Below, piece after piece: positions 7,287 through 14,916 of a stretch of DNA of 37,521 nucleotides. Every line of letters starts with the position of its first letter. The first letter of the stretch is position 1. A model generated the notes under the pieces. That model saw only the letters and a list, made by a program, of their open reading frames with translations, had not been told where the DNA came from and searched no databases. The stretch covers positions 1 to 37,521 of the forward strand of contig RDXV01000031.1 in NCBI GenBank assembly GCA_004292695.1, read 5' to 3'. A program made the translations under genes and the position numbers. Source of the stretch: Nostocales cyanobacterium. GTDB taxonomy: Bacteria; Cyanobacteriota; Cyanobacteriia; Cyanobacteriales; Nostocaceae.

Positions 7287-8545
7287 CTCCAAAGTTGCAG
7301 GACTTTACCTTGAATTTCTTGTTCAAACCAAGGTGTATTATTGGAAAGAGTGTGCAGATTTTTTCTGTTCACTTCCCAAATTTTATCAGGATCAAATAAT
7401 GTTAATTCGGCTTTTTCTCCTGGGAGAATTGGTGTAATTTGCTGTTGTAAACAAGCTGCTGGTTGAACACTTAAAACTTGCCATAGTTCCAAAGCGGTAA
7501 ATTCTCCTGTGGCTACCAAATTTTGCCACAATAAAGGTAATGCTATTTCTAATCCTATCGCCCCTGGTGTTGATTCTGCAAAGGCCTGCATTTTTTCTTC
7601 GTAGGTGTAACCAATGTGATCTATGGCGATCGCATCTATAATTCCTGTTTGTAAACCTTCGCGTAAAGCAATGACATCATGAGGATTTCCTAATGGTGGT
7701 TCTAAATGCAAGGATGTGTGATAACTCTTAATACTTGATGTATCTAAAATCAAGTGCATCCAGGTGGTACTAGCAGTTATGGGTAAACCGTCTTCCTTGG
7801 CTTGAGTAATTAATTCTACACTTCTGGCAGTGGAAACCCGCATAATGTGAACGGGGGTTCTGATATCAGCAACCAATTCTAACAAAGCGGCAATGGCGGT
7901 AGTTTCTGCACTTGCGGGAACGGAGGGTAAACCTATCCTTAACGCTTCCCCACCTTCCCGAATTACACCATTAGCTGCTAACTGGCGATCGCCAGGGGAA
8001 AAAGCCACAGGTTTACCAAAAGGTTGTAAATATTCCAAAACCCTTCTGACTATACCCAAATTTTCCCAAGGTTTACTATCAGTAAAACCAACTACTCCCG
8101 ATGTAACTAAATCTGCAAATTCCGTTAATTGCTTACCCCCTAAACCCATAGTCATTGCCCCCCAAACTTGGAGATGGGGAGATGGGGAGATGGGGAGGTG
8201 GGAAGAAGTCCGTAATTGTGCAACTACAGCCAGATTATCAATAGCAGGTAAAGTATCAGGTAATACTGTAATCCTGGTAAATCCACCAGCAGCAGCAGCT
8301 TGTAATAAAGAAGTTAAAGTTTCTCTTTCCTCAAAACCAGGTTCACCGGAATGACTGTATAAATCAAATAAACCATTACCCAGAATCAAACCCCGACAAT
8401 CTCTAACAGTCACATCATCATTAAAATCGGTAATTTCCGAGGCGATCGCCTGGATATAACCATCAACAATTAATACATCTAAAACTTGATCCGTCTCTGA
8501 AACTGAATCAATAACTCTAACTTGTTGGAGAAGTTCACTAACCAT
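7283..8545 (-). CDS. dihydroorotase-like amidohydrolase lacking most metal ligands
   Basis: A 420-residue amidohydrolase with the overall layout of dihydroorotase, the enzyme of the third step of pyrimidine synthesis. The metal-binding HxH after GLFDL is changed to YxH (Tyr63, His65), and the substrate Arg that follows is Gly. The HVST motif reads MRVST (Arg236). The TPHH motif reads STTWMH. The DHAPHT motif reads DHIGYTYEEK, keeping Asp309 and His310 but losing the second His. So the zinc site is largely dismantled. Non-catalytic homologues (PyrC') elsewhere serve as partners of aspartate transcarbamoylase, and that is the likeliest role here; an active dihydroorotase should then be encoded elsewhere. 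An 8-base tandem repeat lies inside the coding region (residues about 115-125). Confidence 0.85.
   Translation of the reverse strand: MVSELLQQVRVIDSVSETDQVLDVLIVDGYIQAIASEITDFNDDVTVRDCRGLILGNGLFDLYSHSGEPGFEERETLTSLLQAAAAGGFTRITVLPDTLPAIDNLAVVAQLRTSSHLPISPSPHLQVWGAMTMGLGGKQLTEFADLVTSGVVGFTDSKPWENLGIVRRVLEYLQPFGKPVAFSPGDRQLAANGVIREGGEALRIGLPSVPASAETTAIAALLELVADIRTPVHIMRVSTARSVELITQAKEDGLPITASTTWMHLILDTSSIKSYHTSLHLEPPLGNPHDVIALREGLQTGIIDAIAIDHIGYTYEEKMQAFAESTPGAIGLEIALPLLWQNLVATGEFTALELWQVLSVQPAACLQQQITPILPGEKAELTLFDPDKIWEVNRKNLHTLSNNTPWFEQEIQGKVLQLWS
8171..8202. repeat. 8-base tandem repeat inside the dihydroorotase-like gene, GAGATGGG x3 plus GAGGTGGG
   Basis: Four consecutive 8-base units lie within the coding region, giving the peptide HLPISPSPHL on the leftward strand. 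The unit length is not a multiple of three, but three extra units (24 bases) keep the frame. The same motif is a common intergenic tandem repeat in cyanobacteria. Confidence 0.8.
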
Positions 8546-8674
8546 TTGCTATTTACTGAATTTAATTTAATAAAATTTCTGAATGTTTATCTATGTTATT
8601 GTTACGTGTAAATTTTAGATTTTATATAGCTAGAAATTCTAACATCAAAAATCTAAAATTTTCTCATCAGCAGA

Positions 8675-10018
8675 TTACAAAGCCCCAGCAGCGGTTTTAT
8701 CTAACACACCACCATTTAAATGACTGGTAATATTCATTGCTTCCAGCACAGGTAAACCACTAGCACCATTGGGATAATCAATCACAGTTACTGCTCCATT
8801 ACCCTGGCGGAAATTCCAGAAATTTTCCAGAGGTAAACCCAGAATATGACAGAGTAAAGTTTTATTCGTTGCATCATGGGCAACTACTAAACCGGTTTGC
8901 AAATTATTCTCTTGAGCAAATTTAAGTATAGTTTCCCAAGCTGCTACAGCTCTTTTATGTACCTGTTGTAGATTTTCACCCTCTGGCATTTGCACCTGTG
9001 CAGGAACAGTCCGCCAACGTTCTAAGTCTCCGGGAAAACCCGCTTCTATTTCGTATTCAAATTTACCTTCCCAAGTTCCGTGACTAATTTCTCTTAAACC
9101 TTCCAACAACTGCAAATTAATATCAGCATGATGTTTAAGAATAATTTCTGCGGTTTCTTTAGGACGTGCCATAGTGCTACTAAAAGCAAAATCAAACGCT
9201 ACATCCTGGAGAAACTCCCCAGCTTTAGCCGCTTGGACTCTACCATTATCATTCAAAGGAACGTCAATTTGTCCTTGAAACTTACCTTGACGATTCCATT
9301 CCGTTTCACCATGACGTACTAACAACAGTCTAAAACCTTGATGATTAGGGCGTAAACTTGGTAAAGTATCCCCCAAATGTTGGGTTTGGTTCATAGACTC
9401 CAACTGTACAGTATCATCCAAACCACCGGAGAAGTTTAAAACACTGATACCACAATTAGACTGTTGTAGTCCGTGATAACCACTAGCTGGAATCCCCAAA
9501 GCAGTGCTAATTAAAGCCCGATTAATACCATTATGACCAACTATAAGAATAGTTTCCCCTTGATGACGGGATAAAAGTTCTTGCCAGAACTGCTTTGCTT
9601 GTGTGTATAAAGCCAACACTGGAAAATGTTCTCGTGTCCCCTGTGCATCATTAATCACCATCTTGAATTCCTGGGGTTGTTTTTTCCAGGTTTTATGATC
9701 ATCAGGGAATTGCTCCTTCACATCCTGAGATAACATTCCCGCCCACAAAGGTAAATCTACTTCTAGCAATTGTTCCGTAGTTTGAATCACCGCAGACTTA
9801 TCAACTAACTCACCGTGAATAATTTCTGCGGTGGTTTGAGCGCGGGCAAGAGGACTACTGTATATTGCTTGAAACACAATATTACTCAGTGCTTTACCCG
9901 TTTTAGTCGCATCACTCCGACCTTTGTCTGTTAAGGTTGACGCATCTGTACGTCCTTGGATACGTCTCTCAATGTTATATGTACTTTGCCCATGACGCAC
10001 AATGATGACACGAGTCAT
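8675..10018 (-). CDS. two-domain histidine phosphatase (phosphoglycerate mutase superfamily)
   Basis: A 447-residue protein with two tandem histidine-phosphatase domains. Domain 1 has VRHGQSTYN (catalytic His9) and a second His in IVGHNG (His162). Domain 2 has VRHGETEWN (His236), the downstream REISHGTWEG and VVAHDAT. Both domains keep the phospho-histidine RHG and the second His, so both may be active. Cyanobacterial two-domain members include proteins annotated as phosphoglycerate mutase and metal-independent phosphoserine phosphatase; the sequence alone does not fix the substrate. It appears to be transcribed separately from its neighbours. Confidence 0.85.
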   Translation of the reverse strand: MTRVIIVRHGQSTYNIERRIQGRTDASTLTDKGRSDATKTGKALSNIVFQAIYSSPLARAQTTAEIIHGELVDKSAVIQTTEQLLEVDLPLWAGMLSQDVKEQFPDDHKTWKKQPQEFKMVINDAQGTREHFPVLALYTQAKQFWQELLSRHQGETILIVGHNGINRALISTALGIPASGYHGLQQSNCGISVLNFSGGLDDTVQLESMNQTQHLGDTLPSLRPNHQGFRLLLVRHGETEWNRQGKFQGQIDVPLNDNGRVQAAKAGEFLQDVAFDFAFSSTMARPKETAEIILKHHADINLQLLEGLREISHGTWEGKFEYEIEAGFPGDLERWRTVPAQVQMPEGENLQQVHKRAVAAWETILKFAQENNLQTGLVVAHDATNKTLLCHILGLPLENFWNFRQGNGAVTVIDYPNGASGLPVLEAMNITSHLNGGVLDKTAAGAL

Positions 10019-10199
10019 TAAAAAAACCTCTTCTGTTGCAAATGTCTAATTTTACTGCAAAATGTTAGCAAAATTAAGACATCAGCACCATCAGCTTTTT
10101 TAAGTTCGTGTCAAAAATCATCATTTTCAACCCACTAATTTAGCAAATATTCTCACTTTCGTCAGATTTTAACACTGCTAAATCCCCAATCAATTTTTA

Positions 10200-10234
10200 A
10201 ACTTTTAACTTTTAACTTTTAATTTTTAATTTTG
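10200..10234. repeat. heptamer tandem repeat, AACTTTT x3 with degenerate copies
   Basis: Three perfect AACTTTT units (10200-10220) are followed by AATTTTT and AATTTTG. The fourth copy overlaps the stop codon (TTA at 10226-10228 on the plus strand) of the leftward secreted-protein gene. Confidence 0.8.
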
Positions 10235-10567
10235 ATTATTGTCGCTTAAATCTAACTGTACCTGTACACCATCATTTCCATTTACATCTTGATTTGCAGG
10301 TTGTAAAAATATAGGACTACTATTCATATATATTGACTGACTCCAAGGTAATTGTTCAGAGGTTACATTTTTTGAGCTTTGACTATTTTTAGATTCAAAA
10401 AAGATACTAAAATCTGTTTCAGCACGACGATCATTAATATTAACTAACGAATCTCCTGTTAATGTGTAGTTTTCTTTTGCTGGTTTTTGAACTTGTGCAT
10501 TAACGCTATAGCTTAATCCCAGGATTGTAGCGATAATTGTCAAAGTAGCTGTGATCTTAATTTTCAT
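10226..10567 (-). CDS. small exported hypothetical protein
   Basis: A 113-residue protein with a clear Sec signal peptide: two lysines (MKIK), a hydrophobic core (about residues 5-20) and a likely cleavage after VNA (SVNA-Q). The mature part is polar, rich in Ser, Asn and Gln, and ends VQLDLSDNNQN. No cysteines or known domain were recognised. It probably acts in the periplasm or outside the cell. The stop codon lies in a heptamer repeat, so the last residues may vary between strains. Function unknown. Confidence 0.65.
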   Translation of the reverse strand: MKIKITATLTIIATILGLSYSVNAQVQKPAKENYTLTGDSLVNINDRRAETDFSIFFESKNSQSSKNVTSEQLPWSQSIYMNSSPIFLQPANQDVNGNDGVQVQLDLSDNNQN

Positions 10568-10715
10568 GATTTGAATGTTTTAAAAATAAACATATTCTTA
10601 ACCATGAAATTATAAATCAATCCAGAGATATATTTGTCTTGCTTAATACATAATTTAACATTGTCAAGAATTTATCAAGAATTGATTAACTTCCCCATTC
10701 CCCTGTGCTTATTTC

Positions 10716-11531
10716 CTAGTCATTCACACTCACTAAAGGCGGCAATTGACTAACAGGAATCTCCAAAAAGTAAGCCAACACTTCCCTACGCCAAGCATCA
10801 TAAATTTTTGGCAAATCACTAATATCTGTACCTATTGCCTCATGGGTAAGTTGCCAATGTTGTTTAAGGTAGGGGTTTCTTCTACGTTGTGCTTCCTCAT
10901 CAATTTCTAACACTTGTGCCGCTAAATCGGCTTTTTTAGCTGGGGAAACCTGCTCATATTTACGTTGCCACCAATTTACCACACCTACACGGTGTCTAGC
11001 TTCTTCCGGTTTAATTCTAGTTTTAGAAAATTCCGCTGATTGAGGATCACTAATTGTACTGGTGATACCATTCACAAATAAAGAAGCCACAATGTGCATT
11101 TCATAATGTAATTCAAAAGCTAAAAAACCCTGCCAATTTCTAACAGGTAAATCCCCCATATATTCCCAATGTTTTTCTACTTGTTTTTGAATATCATCAA
11201 TGGGATCTTGTCCATAAATTTCCTGAGCGCGACGACGAGTATTGATCGCGTGTGCGCCATCATCTCCGATTTGTTGACTGAGAAATAATTGCAAATCTGG
11301 ATCAGGAATTTCACCAATTACCTTAGCACAAACTTGGACAATAAATAAATCATGGGCTGCACCTGCAACACGAAAACGATAAAACTTTTCTATCTCTTCT
11401 GGTGTGGTTGGTGCTTTAGTTTCATGTAATCGCTGTTTTGGTAAATTTGGGGCGTGTTTCTGGATGATTTTGTTAAATATTTCCAGTTCTAAGTCTGTAT
11501 TCCAAATGGCACGGTTTAAAGTTGTAGTCAT
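10716..11531 (-). CDS. ferritin-like diiron protein (function unassigned)
   Basis: A 271-residue, mostly helical protein. It shows two [D/E]xxH motifs of a ferritin-like diiron centre: DGAH (Asp91, His94) and EARH (Glu177, His180). Further candidate ligands are Glu140 and Glu144 in FELHYEMH. The spacing of about 85 residues between the two motifs suits a four-helix bundle. It could be an oxygenase or oxidase using a diiron site; the substrate is not evident and no pathway gene adjoins it. It is longer than aldehyde-deformylating oxygenase (about 231 residues) and does not look like it. I do not assign a gene name. Confidence 0.65.
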   Translation of the reverse strand: MTTTLNRAIWNTDLELEIFNKIIQKHAPNLPKQRLHETKAPTTPEEIEKFYRFRVAGAAHDLFIVQVCAKVIGEIPDPDLQLFLSQQIGDDGAHAINTRRRAQEIYGQDPIDDIQKQVEKHWEYMGDLPVRNWQGFLAFELHYEMHIVASLFVNGITSTISDPQSAEFSKTRIKPEEARHRVGVVNWWQRKYEQVSPAKKADLAAQVLEIDEEAQRRRNPYLKQHWQLTHEAIGTDISDLPKIYDAWRREVLAYFLEIPVSQLPPLVSVND

Positions 11532-11614
11532 GTTTGTTTTTTAATATTAACTCAGTTGCTGAATATTGACTTTCTATATTTTATTATAGCTAGTAAATAT
11601 ACTATTTAAGAACC

Positions 11615-11623
11615 TGCTATAAT
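11615..11623 (+). promoter_or_regulatory. extended -10 promoter element
   Basis: TGCTATAAT is a perfect extended -10 box (TGnTATAAT), 26 bases before the ATG of the Uma2 gene at 11650. Transcription would start near 11630 and give a leader of about 20 bases. Confidence 0.55.
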
Positions 11624-11649
11624 GAAAATAAATATTGGGTTAAGAAGTT

Positions 11650-12324
11650 ATGCTATTAAAATATAACCTTCAACAATGTTTACCTTCAGCGGAAGATTTA
11701 CCAGATTCGGATGATACACCAGTGGATAACGAACTACAACATCTAATTCCGGGATTACTGGAAGCTATTTTGGCTTTAATTTGGGCAGAAAAAATGGATT
11801 GGTTTTTTGGGGTATATATGGGAATTTATCATGATCCCAACCAACCAGCAATAGTACCTGATGGGTTTTTAAGTATTGGTGTACCGAGAATTATTGACTC
11901 AGATTTGCGTTTATCCTATGTGTTATGGGAAGAACAAAAATTACCAATTATGGTTTTAGAAGTAGTATCACAAACGCGCAGGGGAGAATATACAGAAAAG
12001 AAACAAGAATATGCAGAATTAGGAATTTTGTATTATGTGATTTATAATCCTCTCAGGAAAAGAAAACAGAAATTAGAAGTTTATAAATTGGAAAATGGAG
12101 AATATCAATTATTAACAGGTGAACCTGTTTGGTTGCCAGAATTGAATTTAGGAATAGGGAGAGAAGAAGGAAAATATCAAGGAATTACCAGAGAATGGTT
12201 ATATTGGTATGATCAAACAGGAAAGCGATACTTAACCCCAGAGGAATTATTGCAACAGGAAAGATTGAGAGCGCAAAAATTAGAAGAAATTTTACGTTCT
12301 CATGGAATAGATCCGAATATTTAG
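11650..12324 (+). CDS. Uma2 family endonuclease (DUF820)
   Basis: A 224-residue PD-(D/E)XK-fold protein of the Uma2/DUF820 family, which is greatly expanded in cyanobacteria. Family landmarks are the PDGF Asp, LRLSYVLWEE, the IMVLEVVSQ strand with the active-site Glu, KKQEYAELGILYYVIYN, and the C-terminal ITREWLYWYDQTGKRYLTPE block, ending in a short coiled-coil tail (ERLRAQKLEEILRSHGIDPN). The role of Uma2 proteins is not established, though a DNA nuclease activity is expected from the fold. It is preceded by an extended -10 box and followed by a palindromic repeat that may terminate it. Closest relative in this window by eye: the gene at 35402-36172. Confidence 0.85.
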   Translation: MLLKYNLQQCLPSAEDLPDSDDTPVDNELQHLIPGLLEAILALIWAEKMDWFFGVYMGIYHDPNQPAIVPDGFLSIGVPRIIDSDLRLSYVLWEEQKLPIMVLEVVSQTRRGEYTEKKQEYAELGILYYVIYNPLRKRKQKLEVYKLENGEYQLLTGEPVWLPELNLGIGREEGKYQGITREWLYWYDQTGKRYLTPEELLQQERLRAQKLEEILRSHGIDPNI

Positions 12325-12342
12325 AACAGTAGAAAATGATTC

Positions 12343-12370
12343 AGATCCCCATTCAAGAAGTTGGGGATCT
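12343..12370. repeat. AGATCCCC...GGGGATCT palindromic dispersed repeat
   Basis: AGATCCCCA (12343-12351) pairs with TGGGGATCT (12362-12370). It begins 19 bases after the Uma2 stop. It is one of four related palindromes in this window (also 29290, 30481 and 35323), all beside gene ends, and may act as a terminator. Confidence 0.75.
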
Positions 12371-12377
12371 AAAGTTA

Positions 12378-12455
12378 TCAATTATCTATTTCTTGAGATA
12401 AACTAACTAAGCGAATAAATTCACTGCGATAACCTTGAGGATCTTCTCCTTTTCC
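12378..12455 (-). pseudogene. remnant resembling the C-terminal end of a YfbK/DUF3520-type VWA protein
   Basis: Directly after the TAA stop of the leftward SLH-like gene, and in the same frame, the sequence reads GKGEDPQGYRSEFIRLVSL then SQEIDN and a TGA stop. GYRxEFIRLV resembles the extreme C-terminus of YfbK-type von Willebrand factor A proteins. It may be the end of a deleted gene fused to the SLH-like fragment, cut off by one nonsense codon. The match was made by eye. Confidence 0.45.
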
Positions 12456-12776
12456 TTATAAATTAGTATCAATTGTTGATAGTTGATTAATTTGAGATAT
12501 ACAGGAATTAAGAATATTAGCAAATTCTGTCCGGTTGATAGGAAGTTTTTCAAAGTTAGGAACTGTAACTAAACAACTATAATTTTTAACTAATGTTTGT
12601 AATGCTTTGTAGTTTGGGTCATTTACTGCTATGGTTTTAGAAGGATTATTCTGATTAGCTAAAGCTGTGACGATAAAAGATTGATTTAAAACTGCTATTC
12701 CTAGAGATGGAATTAACAATAATAGTATTAAAATACTTACACGTTGCCAGAGTTTGGAGGGTATGGGATAAGACAT
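12456..12776 (-). CDS. exported protein with degenerate SLH domain (probable fragment)
   Basis: A 106-residue product with a long hydrophobic N-terminal segment (about residues 13-35, signal peptide or anchor, possible cleavage after TALA). It is followed by YKALQTLVKNYSCLVTVPNF and RTEFANILNSCISQINQL. This matches the first SLH domain of cyanobacterial OprB-type outer-membrane proteins (ALQSLVERYGC ... RTRYEFAAGLNACL), but the pattern is worn and the porin barrel is absent. The frame continues past the TAA stop into a second remnant. I read this as the 5' end of a decayed gene; expression as a short exported protein cannot be excluded. Confidence 0.5.
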   Translation of the reverse strand: MSYPIPSKLWQRVSILILLLLIPSLGIAVLNQSFIVTALANQNNPSKTIAVNDPNYKALQTLVKNYSCLVTVPNFEKLPINRTEFANILNSCISQINQLSTIDTNL

Positions 12777-13077
12777 GATTAAATCCTCACTCTCAAAAGA
12801 TTTGTTATGTGGTACTTACCCAGAATACTCTTGATAGGTAAAAAATTTATCACTGTTACAGTTTTGGTAACTGGGGTAGCATCCTTAACTACTTGCAGAG
12901 ATACTGGAAAATATTAATGAATGATATGTCTGTATTGAAAAAGTTACTTTTACCTAGTATTAATATTAAGTCTGGGGATGAATTTTAAGGAGTAATTAAT
13001 AACAAATTAATTAGTATAAAATCTGCTAATTTTCCTGTAGGGTGCGTTCATATAACGCACCATTTGTATTAATTTAA
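12777..13077. other. intergenic region with a possible lipoprotein-like small ORF
   Basis: A plus-strand reading frame at 12807-12917 (36 codons, ATG start, TAA stop) has a hydrophobic core FITVTVLVTGVASLTTC that looks like a lipoprotein signal with an LTTC lipobox, but almost nothing follows the Cys. A second short frame starts at 12917, overlapping that stop. No ribosome binding site is clear. They may be debris of a lost lipoprotein gene. The rest holds only the GGTGCGTT palindrome near its end. Confidence 0.3.
13041..13061. repeat. GGTGCGTT/AACGCACC inverted repeat, probable terminator
   Basis: A perfect 8-base stem GGTGCGTT (13041-13048) and AACGCACC (13054-13061) around a five-base loop, 17 bases beyond the stop of the leftward methyltransferase. 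TAGGGTGCGTT palindromes are widespread dispersed repeats in cyanobacteria. On the leftward strand it is well placed to terminate that gene. Confidence 0.65.
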
Positions 13078-14028
13078 TTATTTATTTTTTTGTGCTACAA
13101 TAGTCCGATGTCGAGGATCACTAGCAACAGTCGTTAAAACATCAAAACCCACAGACTTTAAACACCCCTCAATATCAAATAAATAGTAGTCATCACTCCA
13201 AGGTTCTGTACTTTTCATTAAAGTGAATAATACGGGAGGTAAATTTTGAATTACAGGTGATTTGGGGTTATTATCTACAATAGCAAAACAACCACCAGGA
13301 CGCAGTAAACGTAATGCTTCTTGGAAAATTGCTTTACTTGCAAAACCAGGAAGTTCATGGGTGACAAATTGCAGAGTTATTAAGTCAAAAGACTCACTGG
13401 GTAATTCTGTTTTTTCCGCTTGTGCGTGTATCCATTGGGATATTTCGTTGTAAGTATCTAATTCCTTTGCTACACTCAACATATAAGGAGATAAATCTAA
13501 ACCGACTGTACGCACAGAATGATTTTGTTTTTGTTGATAAAAACGATGCAGAGATAAGGTAGAAATTCCGACAGAACAACCAATATCGAGGATATCATTA
13601 ATATCTTGGGTGGTGTATTTTCCCAGAACTTCGTGAAAACTGGATCTTAATCTGCGGTGTGCAGTTTCCCAGGTGATGTTTTCTTTTGGCCATACCCGCA
13701 AGGCCATAGAATAGGTGGCGCTGGGTGCTTCAAAAGCTGCTTTCCAACACATATTTCCTTGATCATAAGCATGAAAAGGAACGTTATAATAGTCAGGATA
13801 GGTGACTTTGGGATTTATATTTTCTTGCAGCTTGTTTTTTACTCCTGAAGATTCTAATTTTTGGTAATTTTTGCGCCAAGCAACACCATTTTTTTCTGCT
13901 GTTTTAATTAGTACCTGTCTTGCTTGTTGTTTCATCAAGCTGTAGATAGGTTTGGTATTAATTAATAGGTTGACAAATTGAGAAAGTAAGGTTTCTCCTG
14001 CCCAGTCTGGTTTAATTTTTGCAGTCAT
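13078..14028 (-). CDS. class I SAM-dependent methyltransferase
   Basis: A 316-residue methyltransferase with a Rossmann core in the middle. Motif I is DILDIGCSVGIST, the acidic end of beta 2 is in VGLDLSPYML, and motif IV/post-I is ALRLLRPGGCFAIVDNNP. About 145 residues precede the core and contain YNVPFHAYDQGNMCWKAAFE. The substrate is not evident; the long N-terminal part and the FxxxH-type features suit small-molecule or lipid methylation more than DNA or rRNA. It is a single gene, with a palindrome behind it. Confidence 0.8.
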   Translation of the reverse strand: MTAKIKPDWAGETLLSQFVNLLINTKPIYSLMKQQARQVLIKTAEKNGVAWRKNYQKLESSGVKNKLQENINPKVTYPDYYNVPFHAYDQGNMCWKAAFEAPSATYSMALRVWPKENITWETAHRRLRSSFHEVLGKYTTQDINDILDIGCSVGISTLSLHRFYQQKQNHSVRTVGLDLSPYMLSVAKELDTYNEISQWIHAQAEKTELPSESFDLITLQFVTHELPGFASKAIFQEALRLLRPGGCFAIVDNNPKSPVIQNLPPVLFTLMKSTEPWSDDYYLFDIEGCLKSVGFDVLTTVASDPRHRTIVAQKNK

Positions 14029-14090
14029 TGGTAAGATAAGTGTAGAGGGTTTTTTGTTTATTTATATTGTATATGAGTTTTTGATTTATT

Positions 14091-14134
14091 TTGTCTGAAT
14101 CAGGATGTCCAGGATTTTCAGGATTTACAGGATG
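14091..14134. repeat. CAGGATGTCCAGGATTT dispersed repeat, left copy
   Basis: The copy begins TTGTCTGAATCAGGATGTCC and continues with CAGGATTT units. It is a direct repeat of the copy at 14792-14837, and the two bracket the PemK/MazF module. Sequences of this type occur as dispersed repeats in many bacteria. Confidence 0.8.
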
Positions 14135-14200
14135 GGGTTATTTTTGGGGATAAAAGGTTAAGTGATACTTACGGTAAGCAAGCGATATTCTAATGAACTT

Positions 14201-14551
14201 TTAATCACCTAAATTAAGGGCAATTTTTAAAGCTAAATTTACTTTTTCTAGCAACATTGGCGATAAGATACCTAATTTCTTCTGAAACACAGATTGATTC
14301 ACAGTTGCTATTTTATCACTCCTGATGATTGAGCTTTTTTTCAGTCCAGTTTCCTGAAATTCATCGTCTTGATCAGAGACTAAAATCCAAGTATCTCGTA
14401 AATCACCATCAGGTATTTTTGAGAAAATTCCTAAAATAATTACTTCTTCTCTGTGAACTGCAATAACTAAAGCTGGTCTAAGTTTATTACTGCTTAAATC
14501 GCTAAAAGGAAAGGAAACTAACCAAATTTCATGAATCTTCGGTTTCATCAT
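14201..14551 (-). CDS. PemK/MazF family toxin
   Basis: A type II toxin of the MazF/PemK endoribonuclease family, expected to cut mRNA at short sequence motifs. Typical features are IHEIWLVSFPFSDLSSNKLRPALV (here over residues 5-28, the beta-barrel start with the conserved RP), the central variable loop, and SSIIRSDKIATVNQSVFQKKLGILS with the conserved IRxxK. I choose the ATG at 14551 because AGAGGA lies eight bases before it; an in-frame ATG at 14575 lies upstream. Either way the start overlaps the antitoxin gene by about 20 bases or more, as expected for a coupled operon. The length fits the family. Confidence 0.85.
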   Translation of the reverse strand: MMKPKIHEIWLVSFPFSDLSSNKLRPALVIAVHREEVIILGIFSKIPDGDLRDTWILVSDQDDEFQETGLKKSSIIRSDKIATVNQSVFQKKLGILSPMLLEKVNLALKIALNLGD

Positions 14552-14717
14552 TATAAATATCCTCTTCTGGATCATTCCACTCTGTAAATCCCGTTTCTGC
14601 TAATTTCATAAACTCTCTCATTTCCAACGCTTTTCTAATTTCTGTAATTAATTCATTAATTTCTTCTACAGGAAATTGTAGAATCATGGCTTTAAGTTCT
14701 TCCTTTTTCACTTTCAT
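14529..14717 (-). CDS. antitoxin of the PemK/MazF module
   Basis: A 62-residue acidic protein, directly upstream of and overlapping the toxin gene on the same strand. The N-terminal half (KEELKAMILQFPVEEINELI) is helical and could form the dimer or DNA-binding part. The C-terminal tail (FTEWNDPEEDIYNDETEDS) is very acidic and disordered-looking, as in antitoxins that wrap the MazF dimer. It resembles small cyanobacterial antitoxins and not the classical AbrB-fold MazE. A ribosome binding site is present (AAGGAGTTG type) upstream of the start. Confidence 0.75.
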   Translation of the reverse strand: MKVKKEELKAMILQFPVEEINELITEIRKALEMREFMKLAETGFTEWNDPEEDIYNDETEDS

Positions 14718-14791
14718 TATTCACAACTCCTTGTTTTTATTGATTTTTAGCATTGATTTTACTTTTAAATCATTAGGTAGATTATAGCATA

Positions 14792-14837
14792 TTGTCAGAA
14801 TCAGGATGTCCAGGATTTAAGGATTTTCAGGATTTAA
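14792..14837. repeat. CAGGATGTCCAGGATTT dispersed repeat, right copy
   Basis: The copy begins TTGTCAGAATCAGGATGTCC, followed by AGGATTTAAGGATTTTCAGG. It has the same orientation as the copy at 14091; the first 27 bases differ at one position. The interval between the copies holds exactly the toxin-antitoxin module. Confidence 0.8.
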
Positions 14838-14847
14838 TTGAGAGATT

Positions 14848-14877
14848 TTGAAAAATATGCCAAATATGATGTATAAT
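14848..14877 (+). promoter_or_regulatory. sigma-70-type promoter of the orphan antitoxin
   Basis: TTGAAA (14848-14853) and TATAAT (14872-14877) with an 18-base spacer. It lies upstream of the ATG at 14917. The promoter overlaps any longer reading frame starting at 14848, which argues against that start. Confidence 0.55.
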
Positions 14878-14916
14878 GTGTTGTTGTATGATATATTTAC
14901 CTTTTTTGTAATGTGT

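Noticed and set aside
7893-8354. 153-codon plus-strand reading frame opposite the dihydroorotase-like gene
   Set aside because: It is antisense to recognised coding sequence and has a low-complexity patch from the GAGATGGG array.
14848-14916. Upstream extension of the antitoxin frame (TTG start at 14848)
   Set aside because: It overlaps a good -35/-10 promoter, and the peptide is hydrophobic and unlike the family; the ATG at 14917 fits the family start.
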